Below are positions 35,204 to 44,074 of a DNA stretch of 64,000 nt, one piece after another (the stretch's first letter is position 1; each line of letters starts with the position of its first letter). The position numbers and the translations under genes are program-made. The notes under the pieces are model-generated. The model was not told where the DNA came from and did no database searches. It saw only the letters and a program-made list of their open reading frames with translations. This stretch comes from Rhodopirellula halodulae (GTDB taxonomy: Bacteria; Planctomycetota; Planctomycetia; Pirellulales; Pirellulaceae), in assembly GCF_020966775.1 (NCBI RefSeq), contig NZ_JAJKFV010000029.1, positions 1,873,372 through 1,937,371 on the forward strand, written 5' to 3'.

Positions 35204-36529
35204 TCAAGCCACCGCGGGAGTCGGTTCAGGCTGTGGTTTTGCCGTGGAGAGTCCGTAGATCGCGATCACGATGAAACAGATGACCGGCAAAACAAACGAG
35301 AGGTTCAGTGACCACGAATCGATCAAATAGCCCTGCAGCGGAGGCATGATCGAGCCACCGGCAATGGCCATCACCAAACCGGCGGCACCCAGTTTTGCAT
35401 CGTCCCCGACACGATCCAGGGCGATTCCGTAGATCGTTGGGAACATCAATGACATGCAACCCGATACGCCGACCAATGCCCAAAGACCAATTTGTCCGCC
35501 CACAAACATGACGGGAAGCAGCAGTCCGATCGCACCCAAGGCCAGGACCATCAACAAGGCTCCCGGGCGAACGTACTTGAGCAGGAACGTGCAAACGAAT
35601 CGGGCGACTGCGAAAAGCACCATCGAGTACAGGGTGAAGGACGATGCCGCAGCGGCTGCCTCCCCGGCGGACATGCCTTCGTCCATGAAGACCGCTTTGC
35701 CGTATTGGGCGGTGAACGTCCAGCACATGATCTGAGCACCGACGTAGAAGGCTTGTGCGATAACGCCTCCCACATATCGCGAATTGGCAAACAGTCGCGA
35801 AAGCGTGCCACCGATATCGAGTGATCCATCAGCGTCATGATTGCGAGGCATTTTCTTGACCAGAATCAAGATGAACATCGTGACGATGACCAGTCCGATT
35901 GCCACGTAGGGGCCGCGAACAATCGCGAGGTCCGAAAACTTCATCGCATCGAATTGTTCCGCCGGCAACTCGGCTCGCTCCGGTCCATCGAGCGGATTGA
36001 TGTTCGAAAGAATTGCGTACTTCGCGGTCAGGATGCCGACGATCGAACCGAGTGGGTTGAAGGATTGTGCCAAGTTCAGACGCTGGGTCGCCGTGGATTC
36101 CGGTCCCATCGAAAGAATGTAAGGATTGGCACTCGTCTCAAGAAAACTTAGTCCGCAAGTCATCACGAAAAACGCGATGAGAAACGGCATGAATTCACCA
36201 ACGCTGGCCGCGGGAATGAATGCCAGTCCACCCAAGGCGTACAGCGCCAATCCAACCAGCAAGCCTGTCTTGTACGAGAACTTCTTAATGAACAGAGCGG
36301 CCGGCAATGCCATGAAGCAGTAGCCACCATAAAAAGCAAACTGCACGAACGAACTGACGAAGTTACTTTGGTTGAAGATGCGGCCAAAGGCTTCCACCAG
36401 AGGGTTGGTGATGTCGTTCGCGAATCCCCAGAGGGCAAAACAAAACGTCGTGAGAATGAATGCAACCAAGTAACTCTTGGGGACCACTTCCGTTTGGTTT
36501 TGTGTGTCCGCGACGCTGGATTCGGCCAT
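35204..36529 (-). CDS. fucP: L-fucose:proton symporter family permease (FucP-like MFS)
   Basis: The 441-residue protein has twelve helices. FILTTFCFALWGFANDITNPLVEAF is very close to the first helix of FucP, which holds the conserved Asn/Asp pair for proton-coupled fucose uptake. GLSFLETSANPYILSMGPE and QSFNPLGSIVG are other family marks. The gene is the last in a run of three on the minus strand after the alpha-fucosidase and aldo/keto reductase genes, so L-fucose import across the cytoplasmic membrane is the likely job. The gap to the upstream gene is 103 bases, enough for a second promoter, though one transcript is probable. Confidence 0.88.
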   Translation of the reverse strand: MAESSVADTQNQTEVVPKSYLVAFILTTFCFALWGFANDITNPLVEAFGRIFNQSNFVSSFVQFAFYGGYCFMALPAALFIKKFSYKTGLLVGLALYALGGLAFIPAASVGEFMPFLIAFFVMTCGLSFLETSANPYILSMGPESTATQRLNLAQSFNPLGSIVGILTAKYAILSNINPLDGPERAELPAEQFDAMKFSDLAIVRGPYVAIGLVIVTMFILILVKKMPRNHDADGSLDIGGTLSRLFANSRYVGGVIAQAFYVGAQIMCWTFTAQYGKAVFMDEGMSAGEAAAAASSFTLYSMVLFAVARFVCTFLLKYVRPGALLMVLALGAIGLLLPVMFVGGQIGLWALVGVSGCMSLMFPTIYGIALDRVGDDAKLGAAGLVMAIAGGSIMPPLQGYLIDSWSLNLSFVLPVICFIVIAIYGLSTAKPQPEPTPAVA

Positions 36530-36632
36530 GAGTTTCCGGAGGAGAGTAGAGGTGGGGAGGACGGGAGAAGAGAACTCATTGGTGAGTTCATGCGGGCTCG
36601 ATCAGTATGCCGGCCCAATGATAGCGGTTGCT

Positions 36633-37700
36633 TCAAACAAAGGGGTAAGCCGGATCGACCAAGCCTTCTTGTTTCATCGAATCCCAGAAGGCCTTTGGCG
36701 GATTCGCTGATACCAAGCCAACGTTCTGCGCAATGCGTTTTGGATTGCTGCTGTTCAGCGCCGTGGCAATAACCCCCGGAGGCGACATTCCAAATGCCAC
36801 GCAAGCTTCGGCGGGCAAGACGCCATGTTGCTCGCAGTGATGATGGAAGCGATCTCGCCAACAAATCAGGACTTGGTCTTCTGCTGATTCTCCGGTGACC
36901 TTGCGGTAATCGTAGTATTGACCGCCCGTCAAAAAGCCGGCGTGGAACACCGCCGAGTTGATGATGCTGACATTGCTTTGCCGCATTCGCTCGATGAAGT
37001 CCAACAATGCCGGCGGGTGTTCGCGGATGGTCAAACTGGTTGCCAGCATCACCCAGTCCAATGGGAACGCTCGTGTCAACTCTTCGGAAACTCGCCAGTC
37101 TTTCGATCCCACGCCAATGCCGAGCACGTCGCCTCGGTCTCGCAGTTCACTCAATGCCTGATAGGCGCCGAGGATGTCATCCCAGCGTCGTTTTCGATCA
37201 TCCTCGCTGGTTGACGCAGTGAGGTACTCGTCCGGGTCATGAACCGATACTAACTGCGGTTGGTAGGGGGCCATCAACTCGCAGCCCTGTTCCCAGCAAC
37301 GCAGGATGCCGTCGTAACTGATGTCCTGGACAGCGTCGTGCTCGAGTCCCACCCAAGCACCGGGTTCGAACGTCGGCTCGGGCGTCTTCAACGGAACCCG
37401 TCGCCAACCAAGCTTGTTGCTGATCAACACTTGATTGGGAGAAATTTCCAGGGAACGCAACGCGTCGGCCATGCATTCAAGTGCGAGGCCAGCGCCGTAC
37501 TTTCCCGCGGAGTCCGCTGCAACGACACCGTTGCAGTGTTCGAACCATTCGGAAACGATCGACCGTTTGGTGTTTTGATCGACCGCTTGATAGAGATTGC
37601 CCAACGCACTCGTGCCAAAAACGATTGGCGGTAGAACGTTGCCAATCGATACATCGGCAGCTTTCTCTCGAGGTCGAGAGGCGATGGACTCTGGCATCAC
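36633..37700 (-). CDS. Aldo/keto reductase, probable L-fucose dehydrogenase (D-threo-aldose 1-dehydrogenase type)
   Basis: The 355-residue protein has the aldo/keto-reductase tetrad: Asp in AADSAGKYG, Tyr in the same segment, Lys in ISNKLGW and His in LVSVHDPDEYL. IVFGTSALGNLYQ is the N-terminal cofactor-side motif, and GIGVGSKDW and SNVSIINSAVFHAGFLTGG fit the D-threo-aldose 1-dehydrogenase subgroup. It would oxidise fucose to its lactone using NAD(P). The start ATG overlaps the stop of the alpha-fucosidase gene by four bases, so the two are coupled, and the permease follows. No lactonase or later pathway gene is in the window. Confidence 0.87.
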   Translation of the reverse strand: MMPESIASRPREKAADVSIGNVLPPIVFGTSALGNLYQAVDQNTKRSIVSEWFEHCNGVVAADSAGKYGAGLALECMADALRSLEISPNQVLISNKLGWRRVPLKTPEPTFEPGAWVGLEHDAVQDISYDGILRCWEQGCELMAPYQPQLVSVHDPDEYLTASTSEDDRKRRWDDILGAYQALSELRDRGDVLGIGVGSKDWRVSEELTRAFPLDWVMLATSLTIREHPPALLDFIERMRQSNVSIINSAVFHAGFLTGGQYYDYRKVTGESAEDQVLICWRDRFHHHCEQHGVLPAEACVAFGMSPPGVIATALNSSNPKRIAQNVGLVSANPPKAFWDSMKQEGLVDPAYPFV

Positions 37701-39313
37701 TGAGTTACCTTCAGGACATAAGCAAACTTCGACGCGTTCTCTTCAGGAAGCGTCACCACGACTCCGTCTTCACTGCGTTCCCATTTGATTTCCTTGTCGG
37801 ACCCCAGCAACGTGATGGCGCCGATCTCTTCGGTATAAAGTTCGCTGCCACTGGCCAACGTTTTGACCGTCACTTGATTGTTCTCTGGCCATTTCAAACC
37901 ATGCACGTACAGTGTGTCGTCCTTGGTCGTGAATCGCAGGTCTTCCGATGTAAACGGCTTGTCTTTCGATTCGGAAACGTGACCCGTTGAGACGGATGTG
38001 GGACCTTCACCGAAGGTCTTCCAATAAGTCGTGCCATAGATCGCTTCCCCATTGACCTTTAACCAATCGCCGATTGCTTTCAGGATCGCTTGGTCTTCAT
38101 CGGGAATGGTGCCGTCTGCACGGGGACCGACGTTCAGGAGAAGGCAACCGTTCTTGCTGACGATGTCCACCAAATCGTTGACCAAACGCTCGGGCGTCTT
38201 GTAGCGTTGGTTTTTGGTGTAACCCCAAGAGCTGGAGCTGACCGCGGTGTCCGTTTGCCAGAAAGGTTTGCGGATCTCGGCCATCTTCGAACGCTCTTTG
38301 TCCAGAACCGCGGCCGATTCAGGGAACGCGTTGAACTTGTAGTTGATGATGCCCAAGTCCTCGTTGGAGGACGTCTTGTTGTAGTAGTAGGCAGCAAATT
38401 TTTGCAGGTGTTCAGCGAACGAATTGTTCAGGTGGTCGGTGTCTTGGTGCTTTGGGGTGATGCCGAAGTCGAACCAAAACACGTCGGGCTGATACTTGTC
38501 GATCAGCTCGCACGAACGAGCCAACCAGTCATCTTTGAATTGTTGGTCTTGTGGGACGAAACTTTTGCGGTAATCCCACGCATCATCTTCGAACAAGAAC
38601 GGCATCGGACGGCCGTAGAGATCAGCGTACTGAGGGTCCGCGTTGTCGAATGATGGATCGCGGACGTAGAACATCCAATTGAATGCACGGTGGCTGCTGA
38701 CGCCGAATTTCATTCCTTCAGCCCGGATGGCCTCGGACAATTCTTGGATGATGTCGCGTTTGGGCCCCATCTCCGAGGCGTCCCAGCGTGTGAACGCACA
38801 GTCGTACATGGGGAACCCGTCGTGGTGCTCCGCAACAGGAATGACGTAGCGAGCGCCGGTGTCCTTGAAGAGCTTGGCCCACGCTTTCGCGTCGAACTTC
38901 TCGGCTTTGAATTGTGGGATGAAGTCTTTGTAGCCGAATTCCTTTTGCGGACCGTAGGTCTTCACATGGTGTTCGAAGAAGTTGTCTCCTCGACGACCGC
39001 GGTTGATATACATCTGCCGCGGATACCACTCGCTGCCAAACGCGGGAACGCTGTAGGCGCCCCAGTGAATGAAGATGCCGAATTTGGCGTCCTTGTACCA
39101 CTGCGGAATCTCGTAGGCTTCCAACGAATTCCATTCCGCTTGGAAGGGGCCGCTTTCGATCGTCTCGTGAATGGATTCCAGCGCGGGCTCAACCTGCGGA
39201 TGCGGGAGCGTGGCTGGGTGTGGCTGGGATTGGTCTTGGGCAAGGGCGAGCGGGGAAGTGACGCACGCCAAAATGGCTGTCAAAACAGTCCGGAATTTCA
39301 TGCTGCTGCTCAT
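37697..39313 (-). CDS. Secreted alpha-L-fucosidase (GH29)
   Basis: The 538-residue protein begins with a signal peptide (VLTAILACVTSPLALAQ). The GH29 hallmarks FGIFIHWGAYSVPAFGSEWYPR and YVIPVAEHHDGFPMYDC follow, with the catalytic nucleophile Asp282 in DVFWFDFGI and NVGPRADGTIP near the start of the C-terminal beta-domain. It removes alpha-fucose from polymers or oligosaccharides outside the cytoplasm, which fits a marine planctomycete feeding on algal polysaccharide. It is the first gene of the fuc operon and overlaps the dehydrogenase gene by four bases. The promoter must lie between it and the terminator at 39499-39531. Confidence 0.95.
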   Translation of the reverse strand: MSSSMKFRTVLTAILACVTSPLALAQDQSQPHPATLPHPQVEPALESIHETIESGPFQAEWNSLEAYEIPQWYKDAKFGIFIHWGAYSVPAFGSEWYPRQMYINRGRRGDNFFEHHVKTYGPQKEFGYKDFIPQFKAEKFDAKAWAKLFKDTGARYVIPVAEHHDGFPMYDCAFTRWDASEMGPKRDIIQELSEAIRAEGMKFGVSSHRAFNWMFYVRDPSFDNADPQYADLYGRPMPFLFEDDAWDYRKSFVPQDQQFKDDWLARSCELIDKYQPDVFWFDFGITPKHQDTDHLNNSFAEHLQKFAAYYYNKTSSNEDLGIINYKFNAFPESAAVLDKERSKMAEIRKPFWQTDTAVSSSSWGYTKNQRYKTPERLVNDLVDIVSKNGCLLLNVGPRADGTIPDEDQAILKAIGDWLKVNGEAIYGTTYWKTFGEGPTSVSTGHVSESKDKPFTSEDLRFTTKDDTLYVHGLKWPENNQVTVKTLASGSELYTEEIGAITLLGSDKEIKWERSEDGVVVTLPEENASKFAYVLKVTQ

Positions 39314-39641
39314 CAGGAAGGCGGGGCAACGATGGGGTTAGGGAGGATCATTTGTCTTCAGGGGTTCATTCTGACGGATTAGTTTCCACTGGAGAGCGGG
39401 GAATCCCATAGCCGAGTTTGAAATTTGCATGTCGATTTTTAAACCGTTGAGGCGTGGTGTTGTGTCGATTGCCGGAACGTAATTGATTCTGTGCGAACAA
39501 AAAAAACGGCGGACCATTCGGGTCCGCCGTTCACGTTGATTGATCAGTTGGTTGGTTTGCGAGTCAGCTCGGGCTGGTGATCTGCCGTGACTGACAGCCC
39601 GTTTGCCAAATTCACTTGTTTGCCAAAATCAGTGGCTACTG
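39314..39641. other. 328-base non-coding stretch between the fuc operon and the ThuA gene
   Basis: No gene is visible. The stretch contains the terminator at 39499-39531 for the upstream ThuA gene and, between 39314 and 39498, the likely promoter of the fucosidase operon. No clear operator palindrome was found. Confidence 0.6.
39499..39531 (-). terminator. Terminator of the ThuA gene
   Basis: On the minus strand a 9-bp perfect stem (CGGCGGACC at 39507-39515 paired with GGTCCGCCG at 39521-39529) is followed by eight T (seen as eight A at 39499-39506). It isolates the ThuA gene from the fuc operon. Confidence 0.88.
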
Positions 39642-40499
39642 CTATTTCGATTCTTCTTGCAAACGACCGGCGGCCCACAGAACCCCGCGGGAGACCAAGT
39701 CCATGTAGCGAGCATCGGCGACGGTCTCATTTTGGTGTCCCAGCGATGTGCTGAAAATTCGCGTTTTGTTGGGGCCGTACTCGTTGGTCCATGCAACGAC
39801 GGCGGTGGCTGTGTTGGGCTGCGCGTTGGGGTCTTGTTTGAGTTGGCGTTTGTTGGGTGGAGTCTCCTGGACTCCGCTAATCAGAGCCGATGCGCCATCG
39901 AAGATGCGAACGTTGTTGTAAAGTTCTTCGTTGATGGTGGTCCAGTCTTTCATGCCCTTGGTGATTGGGTGTTCGTTCTGGTGCTGAATGTCGATTGGAA
40001 ACTTGGGGCCGTGACCGCTGGATTGCAGACCCAGCATCTCAAACCATCCGGCGTTCTCGGCACCCGGTTGCACGGGGTTTTTGTAGTCGCCCCATCGATA
40101 GCTGTGCATGGCGCAGTGCAAGTTCACAGCGGGGACGCCGTCAAGGTGCGTGTCTAGGATTCGGTTGACGTACGGCTTTTCAGTGACGTTGGCGGAACAC
40201 TCATCGTGGATCACGACATCGTAGCCGTCGGCCCACTCATCCGATTCGTAGATCTCGAAACGGGCCTGAGTGGACTTGTCATCGCTCAACACCACCGTGA
40301 CCTCTGCGTCGATTCTTTCTTCGAGTCCTTCCTTCAACAACTTGGACTGCGTTGCGTAATCGTGGCAGCAGCCCCCCGCGACCAGCAGGACCTGAAGTTT
40401 GTCGGAGGAAGGTGATTGTGCTTCATCGCCGTAGGCAGTGAGATTCAGGAACGCCGGGGCGAGGGCTGCGGCAAGTGCTAGCGGAAGGTGTTTGAGCAT
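39642..40499 (-). CDS. Secreted ThuA-domain protein
   Basis: The ATG at 40499 (MLKHLPLALAAALAPAFLNLTAYG) gives a signal peptide, while the 99 codons upstream look random and overlap the divergent gene. The 285-residue product is a ThuA-like protein with a class-I-glutamine-amidotransferase-type fold: LQVLLVAGGCCHDYATQSKLL, VVIHDECSANVTEKPYVN, VPAVNLHCAMHSYRWGDY, and the C-terminal TRIFSTSLGHQNETV. ThuA proteins are linked to sugar metabolism and are abundant in planctomycetes, but their reaction is poorly defined. It is divergent from the PVC-type heme protein gene with 119 bases between the starts, a pairing often seen in this phylum. Confidence 0.87.
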   Translation of the reverse strand: MLKHLPLALAAALAPAFLNLTAYGDEAQSPSSDKLQVLLVAGGCCHDYATQSKLLKEGLEERIDAEVTVVLSDDKSTQARFEIYESDEWADGYDVVIHDECSANVTEKPYVNRILDTHLDGVPAVNLHCAMHSYRWGDYKNPVQPGAENAGWFEMLGLQSSGHGPKFPIDIQHQNEHPITKGMKDWTTINEELYNNVRIFDGASALISGVQETPPNKRQLKQDPNAQPNTATAVVAWTNEYGPNKTRIFSTSLGHQNETVADARYMDLVSRGVLWAAGRLQEESK

Positions 40500-40618
40500 C
40501 GGTGAGATCTTCGGGAGGGTGAGTCGAGGAAGGAAACACATTGTAAACCACCAATGCTGAAATGGGTTGGGGTATGGTGTTTTCCAGCCAAAACCAACTG
40601 CCGAATTGAAGGAAAGCA

Positions 40619-43600
40619 ATGTCGTCCACCCTTTCGTTGTTGAGTCGAATACGGAAACGCTTGCCGCAATCCGCGAAACGATGGTCGTTGATGGCCATTT
40701 TTGTCGTTGGCTGGGTTGTCGGTAGCCGAAGCGTCGTTTTGGACGCGGAGCAACCCGTTCATTCGCCCGAGGCACCCATCGGGGCGGAGGAACCACTCAC
40801 CGAACCGGCGGTGTATGGCGAGGGAGTGCGGTCGACGGGGCATCGATCACCTCAGGAGGAGATGCAGGGTTTTCACCTGCCCCCGGATTTTGAGATCCGT
40901 TTGTTCGCTGCTGAGCCGCAAATCGCGAAACCTTTGAACATGGCGTTGGACGATCGCGGAAGATTGTGGGTGACCAACACGGTGGCCTACCCGTACCCAG
41001 TCGCGAACGACGAAGTTGGGCCTGACTCGATCAAGATTCTTGAAGACAAAGACGGAGACGGTTTCGCGGAGTCCGTCGTCACCTTTGCAGATGGTTTGAA
41101 CATTCCCATGGGCGTGTTGCCATTTGGCGATGGATGTTTGTGCTTCAGCATTCCGAACATTTGGTATTTGAAAGACACCGATGGCGATGGGCGATCTGAT
41201 GAGCGAGAAATCATTCTCGGGCCGTTTGATACGACACGCGACACGCATGGGATGATCAACGCAATGCGGGATGGCGGTGATGGTTGGATCTACGCTTGCC
41301 ACGGTTTCAGCAACCGCAGTCAAGTAGCAGGTAGAGATGGACACGAGGTTTCCCTGGTGTCTGGAAACACGTTCCGATTTCGTCCGGATGGGAGCCGAAT
41401 TGAACGAGTCACGAAGGGGCAGGTGAATCCTTTTGGGATGACGAGTGACGAATGGGGATATTGGTATTCGGCGGATTGCCACAGCAAACCGATCACACAA
41501 TTGATTGCGGGGGCATGCTATCCAAGCTTTGGCCTGCCGCACGATGGCTTGGGGTTTCTCCCGCCGATGATGGAGACTTTGCACGGTAGCACCGCGATTT
41601 CAGGGATTCAGTACTTTCCTCCGGACTCGCCAAACGTTCCGCTTCGCGGGAGTTTTTTGAGCGGCAATGTGATGACATCTCGCTTGAATTGGACTTCGCG
41701 TGTGTTTGACGGGGCGACCGCGAAGGGAGAGGCGAATCCTGATTTCTTGACCAGTGATGATCCGTGGTTTCGCCCGGTTGATCTGCAAGTGGATGGTTCG
41801 GGGAACATCTACGTTGCTGACTTCTACAATAAAATCATTGGTCACTATGAGGTGCCTTTGGAGCATCCCGGTCGTGACCGAACGAGTGGACGGATTTGGC
41901 AGATTCGTTACATGGGGCCACGAGTGGATGCCCAGCATTCGTCTAGCGAAAAACAGCGGTTGGTTTCGCGAATTCGTCGGAGTACCGACGTTAATTCAGG
42001 TGAGTTCACTCTGTCCGATCTTCGCGAATTGCTGGCGCATGAAAATTCGCATGTGGTGAGATCGGCTGCCGAGTGTCTTGGGCAACGGGGGGACGTCTCC
42101 GATGTAAATCGTCTGTTGTCTTCTTTGGCAGAAGTTGACGACGAAGATGTGGTGCTGCGGCAGACGATTCGTATCGCCATACGCGATCTGCTGATTCGGA
42201 CGCCATCTAGTGACCCATTTTGGAATGCGGAGTCGGATCGCGAGGTCGCTTCGATCATGCTTGGGATCAACGATGAAAAAGTCGTAACACCAATCTTGAA
42301 ACATCTGAAGTCGTTGGCGACGTCAAATGTCGACCAAGCAACCAGCGAGGCATTGCTAGGTCACGCTGTGTCGCTAGCCAGGCCGAAGCAGTTGGAAGCT
42401 TGTGTGGATTTGGCCAGGCGATTGTCCGATGACGATGCCGAACGTGCGTTTCAGTGGTTGGGGCTTCTTTACGAAGCTGGCGGAACTCGCGCGGCAAATG
42501 TTCCAACTCCGATTCGAAATTGGGCTCTGGAATTGATCAAGGCCGAGTGGGCTGATTTGACATCGGCTGACCAAATTCCTGTCGCATGGTTTGCCTCGGG
42601 TGATCAGGAGTGGCGGTCAGAGTCGCGTCTGATTTCAGCAGCCATTCCCAATGTGGAGCACGAAGAGTTTGCAAAGTTGCGTAGCAGCTTCCCACTCGGT
42701 GAAACGTATGTCGGCACCCTCGCCAGCGATTGGTTGCTCGCTCCCAAGCGAATCTCTTTCTGGATCGCGGGGCACAATCTGCCTCCCGGTGAGTCGAACG
42801 ATGATGCGAATGTGGTCCAGCTACGATCGGCGAGTGGCGGTCAAGTTGTCCATCGCGTGTCGGTGCCCCGATCCGACGTTGCTCAACATGTGGTTTGGAA
42901 TACCGGCGAACTGAAGGGCGAGCTGGTTCGCATCGAGGCTGTCGATGGCGACGCGGGGAATGCGTACGCATGGGTGGCATTGGGGCAGTTTGATCCCGCT
43001 TGGTTGGAGCCGAATGAATCGACCTCGCGTTGGAAGCGGTTGCTGGATTGGGCCGAGAAAATTCGTCCCGAAGGTTTCGACTCTGTTCTTCGAAAGCGTT
43101 TGGCCAACGAACAACTTGGTTTACTTGCCAGGCTGCGTTTGGCGAAAACCCTGGCGAACTTGGGCGGTGAAGCTGAATACGCTGCGCTAGCGGCATTTAC
43201 GCTGCGACATGACCTGTCGCCGCAAAACATCGATGCTGTGTTGCAAGCGATTCTCGATGCAGGATCGAACCCAGCCGGTGTGTTGGCCGAGGTGGCAAAA
43301 CTTTTGAGCGCACGACAGCAAGTTCAGTTGGCTGGTCATTGGCTGCGTGGTGGGGCGAATGTCGAGACACTGCTTGAATCGATTGAGAATGGCCATTTGG
43401 CGAAAGAGTTGCTAGCCGATGCTGATGTCGAACAACTGTTGTCGGCGGGGGCCGATGATTCGCTACAAGCCCGCGTGGAAAAATTGGTCTCAGAAATCAA
43501 CGATGACGATGCCAAGCTGGTGGCTTTCTCGCAGAAGCTGGAATCCGTTCGTTCGCAACTCGGCGACCCTAGTCTTGGCAAAGCTGTTTTTGCGAAGCAC

Positions 43601-43972
43601 TGTCAGGCTTGTCACCAACTTCATAGCGAAGGCATGCTCGTTGGGCCGCAATTGGATGGAGCGGTGACACGCAGCTTTGAAAGGCTGATGGAAGATGTCT
43701 TGCTGCCGGATCGGAACATCGACCAGGCCTTTCGGACTCAGAGCCTGCTGCTGGATGACGGCCGAGTAGTGGTCGGCTTAGTTGCAGAAGAGAGTGCGAC
43801 GATCCTACGCGTCACAACTTCGGATGGGAAAACGCAACGCGTGACGGCCGATTCCGTTGAATTGCAAAAGGAGTCGTCGCGATCGCTGATGCCGAATAAT
43901 TTTGATGAGCTGATGTCAGTAGATGACATGGCCAACTTGATGGCTTACCTCAAGCAACCGGTCGCGCCTTGA
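40619..43972 (+). CDS. PVC-type heme-binding protein (propeller, HEAT repeats, cytochrome c)
   Basis: The product has 1117 residues. An N-terminal hydrophobic segment (LMAIFVVGWVVGSRSVVL) is followed by a dehydrogenase-like beta-propeller from about residue 80 to 430 (GFHLPPDFEIRLFAAEP, ALDDRGRLWVTNTVAYPYP, ILEDKDGDGFAE, NIYVADFYNKIIGHYE). HEAT-like repeats follow (LRELLAHENSHVVRSAAECLG), and a long helical middle. The C-terminal cytochrome c domain has CQACHQLHSEGMLVGPQLDG (CxxCH) and ILRVTTSDGKTQRVTADSVE. It is likely exported and redox-active; the substrate is unknown. AGGAAAG lies just upstream of the ATG. The gene is divergent from the ThuA gene and convergent with pnp. Confidence 0.9.
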   Translation: MSSTLSLLSRIRKRLPQSAKRWSLMAIFVVGWVVGSRSVVLDAEQPVHSPEAPIGAEEPLTEPAVYGEGVRSTGHRSPQEEMQGFHLPPDFEIRLFAAEPQIAKPLNMALDDRGRLWVTNTVAYPYPVANDEVGPDSIKILEDKDGDGFAESVVTFADGLNIPMGVLPFGDGCLCFSIPNIWYLKDTDGDGRSDEREIILGPFDTTRDTHGMINAMRDGGDGWIYACHGFSNRSQVAGRDGHEVSLVSGNTFRFRPDGSRIERVTKGQVNPFGMTSDEWGYWYSADCHSKPITQLIAGACYPSFGLPHDGLGFLPPMMETLHGSTAISGIQYFPPDSPNVPLRGSFLSGNVMTSRLNWTSRVFDGATAKGEANPDFLTSDDPWFRPVDLQVDGSGNIYVADFYNKIIGHYEVPLEHPGRDRTSGRIWQIRYMGPRVDAQHSSSEKQRLVSRIRRSTDVNSGEFTLSDLRELLAHENSHVVRSAAECLGQRGDVSDVNRLLSSLAEVDDEDVVLRQTIRIAIRDLLIRTPSSDPFWNAESDREVASIMLGINDEKVVTPILKHLKSLATSNVDQATSEALLGHAVSLARPKQLEACVDLARRLSDDDAERAFQWLGLLYEAGGTRAANVPTPIRNWALELIKAEWADLTSADQIPVAWFASGDQEWRSESRLISAAIPNVEHEEFAKLRSSFPLGETYVGTLASDWLLAPKRISFWIAGHNLPPGESNDDANVVQLRSASGGQVVHRVSVPRSDVAQHVVWNTGELKGELVRIEAVDGDAGNAYAWVALGQFDPAWLEPNESTSRWKRLLDWAEKIRPEGFDSVLRKRLANEQLGLLARLRLAKTLANLGGEAEYAALAAFTLRHDLSPQNIDAVLQAILDAGSNPAGVLAEVAKLLSARQQVQLAGHWLRGGANVETLLESIENGHLAKELLADADVEQLLSAGADDSLQARVEKLVSEINDDDAKLVAFSQKLESVRSQLGDPSLGKAVFAKHCQACHQLHSEGMLVGPQLDGAVTRSFERLMEDVLLPDRNIDQAFRTQSLLLDDGRVVVGLVAEESATILRVTTSDGKTQRVTADSVELQKESSRSLMPNNFDELMSVDDMANLMAYLKQPVAP

Positions 43973-43978
43973 GTCGAC

Positions 43979-44012
43979 AAAAAAATCCCCGGTGTTGAAC
44001 CCAACACCGGGG
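43979..44012 (-). terminator. Terminator of pnp
   Basis: On the minus strand an 11-bp perfect stem (CCCCGGTGTTG at 43987-43997 paired with CAACACCGGGG at 44002-44012, loop AACC) is followed by A and seven T. It lies between the convergent ends of the PVC cytochrome gene and pnp. Confidence 0.92.
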
Positions 44013-44074
44013 ACTCGATGCTTCATTTGCAAGTCGCGAAACCTAAGTCGCGAAGCGCGAGTTACGGTGAGCGA

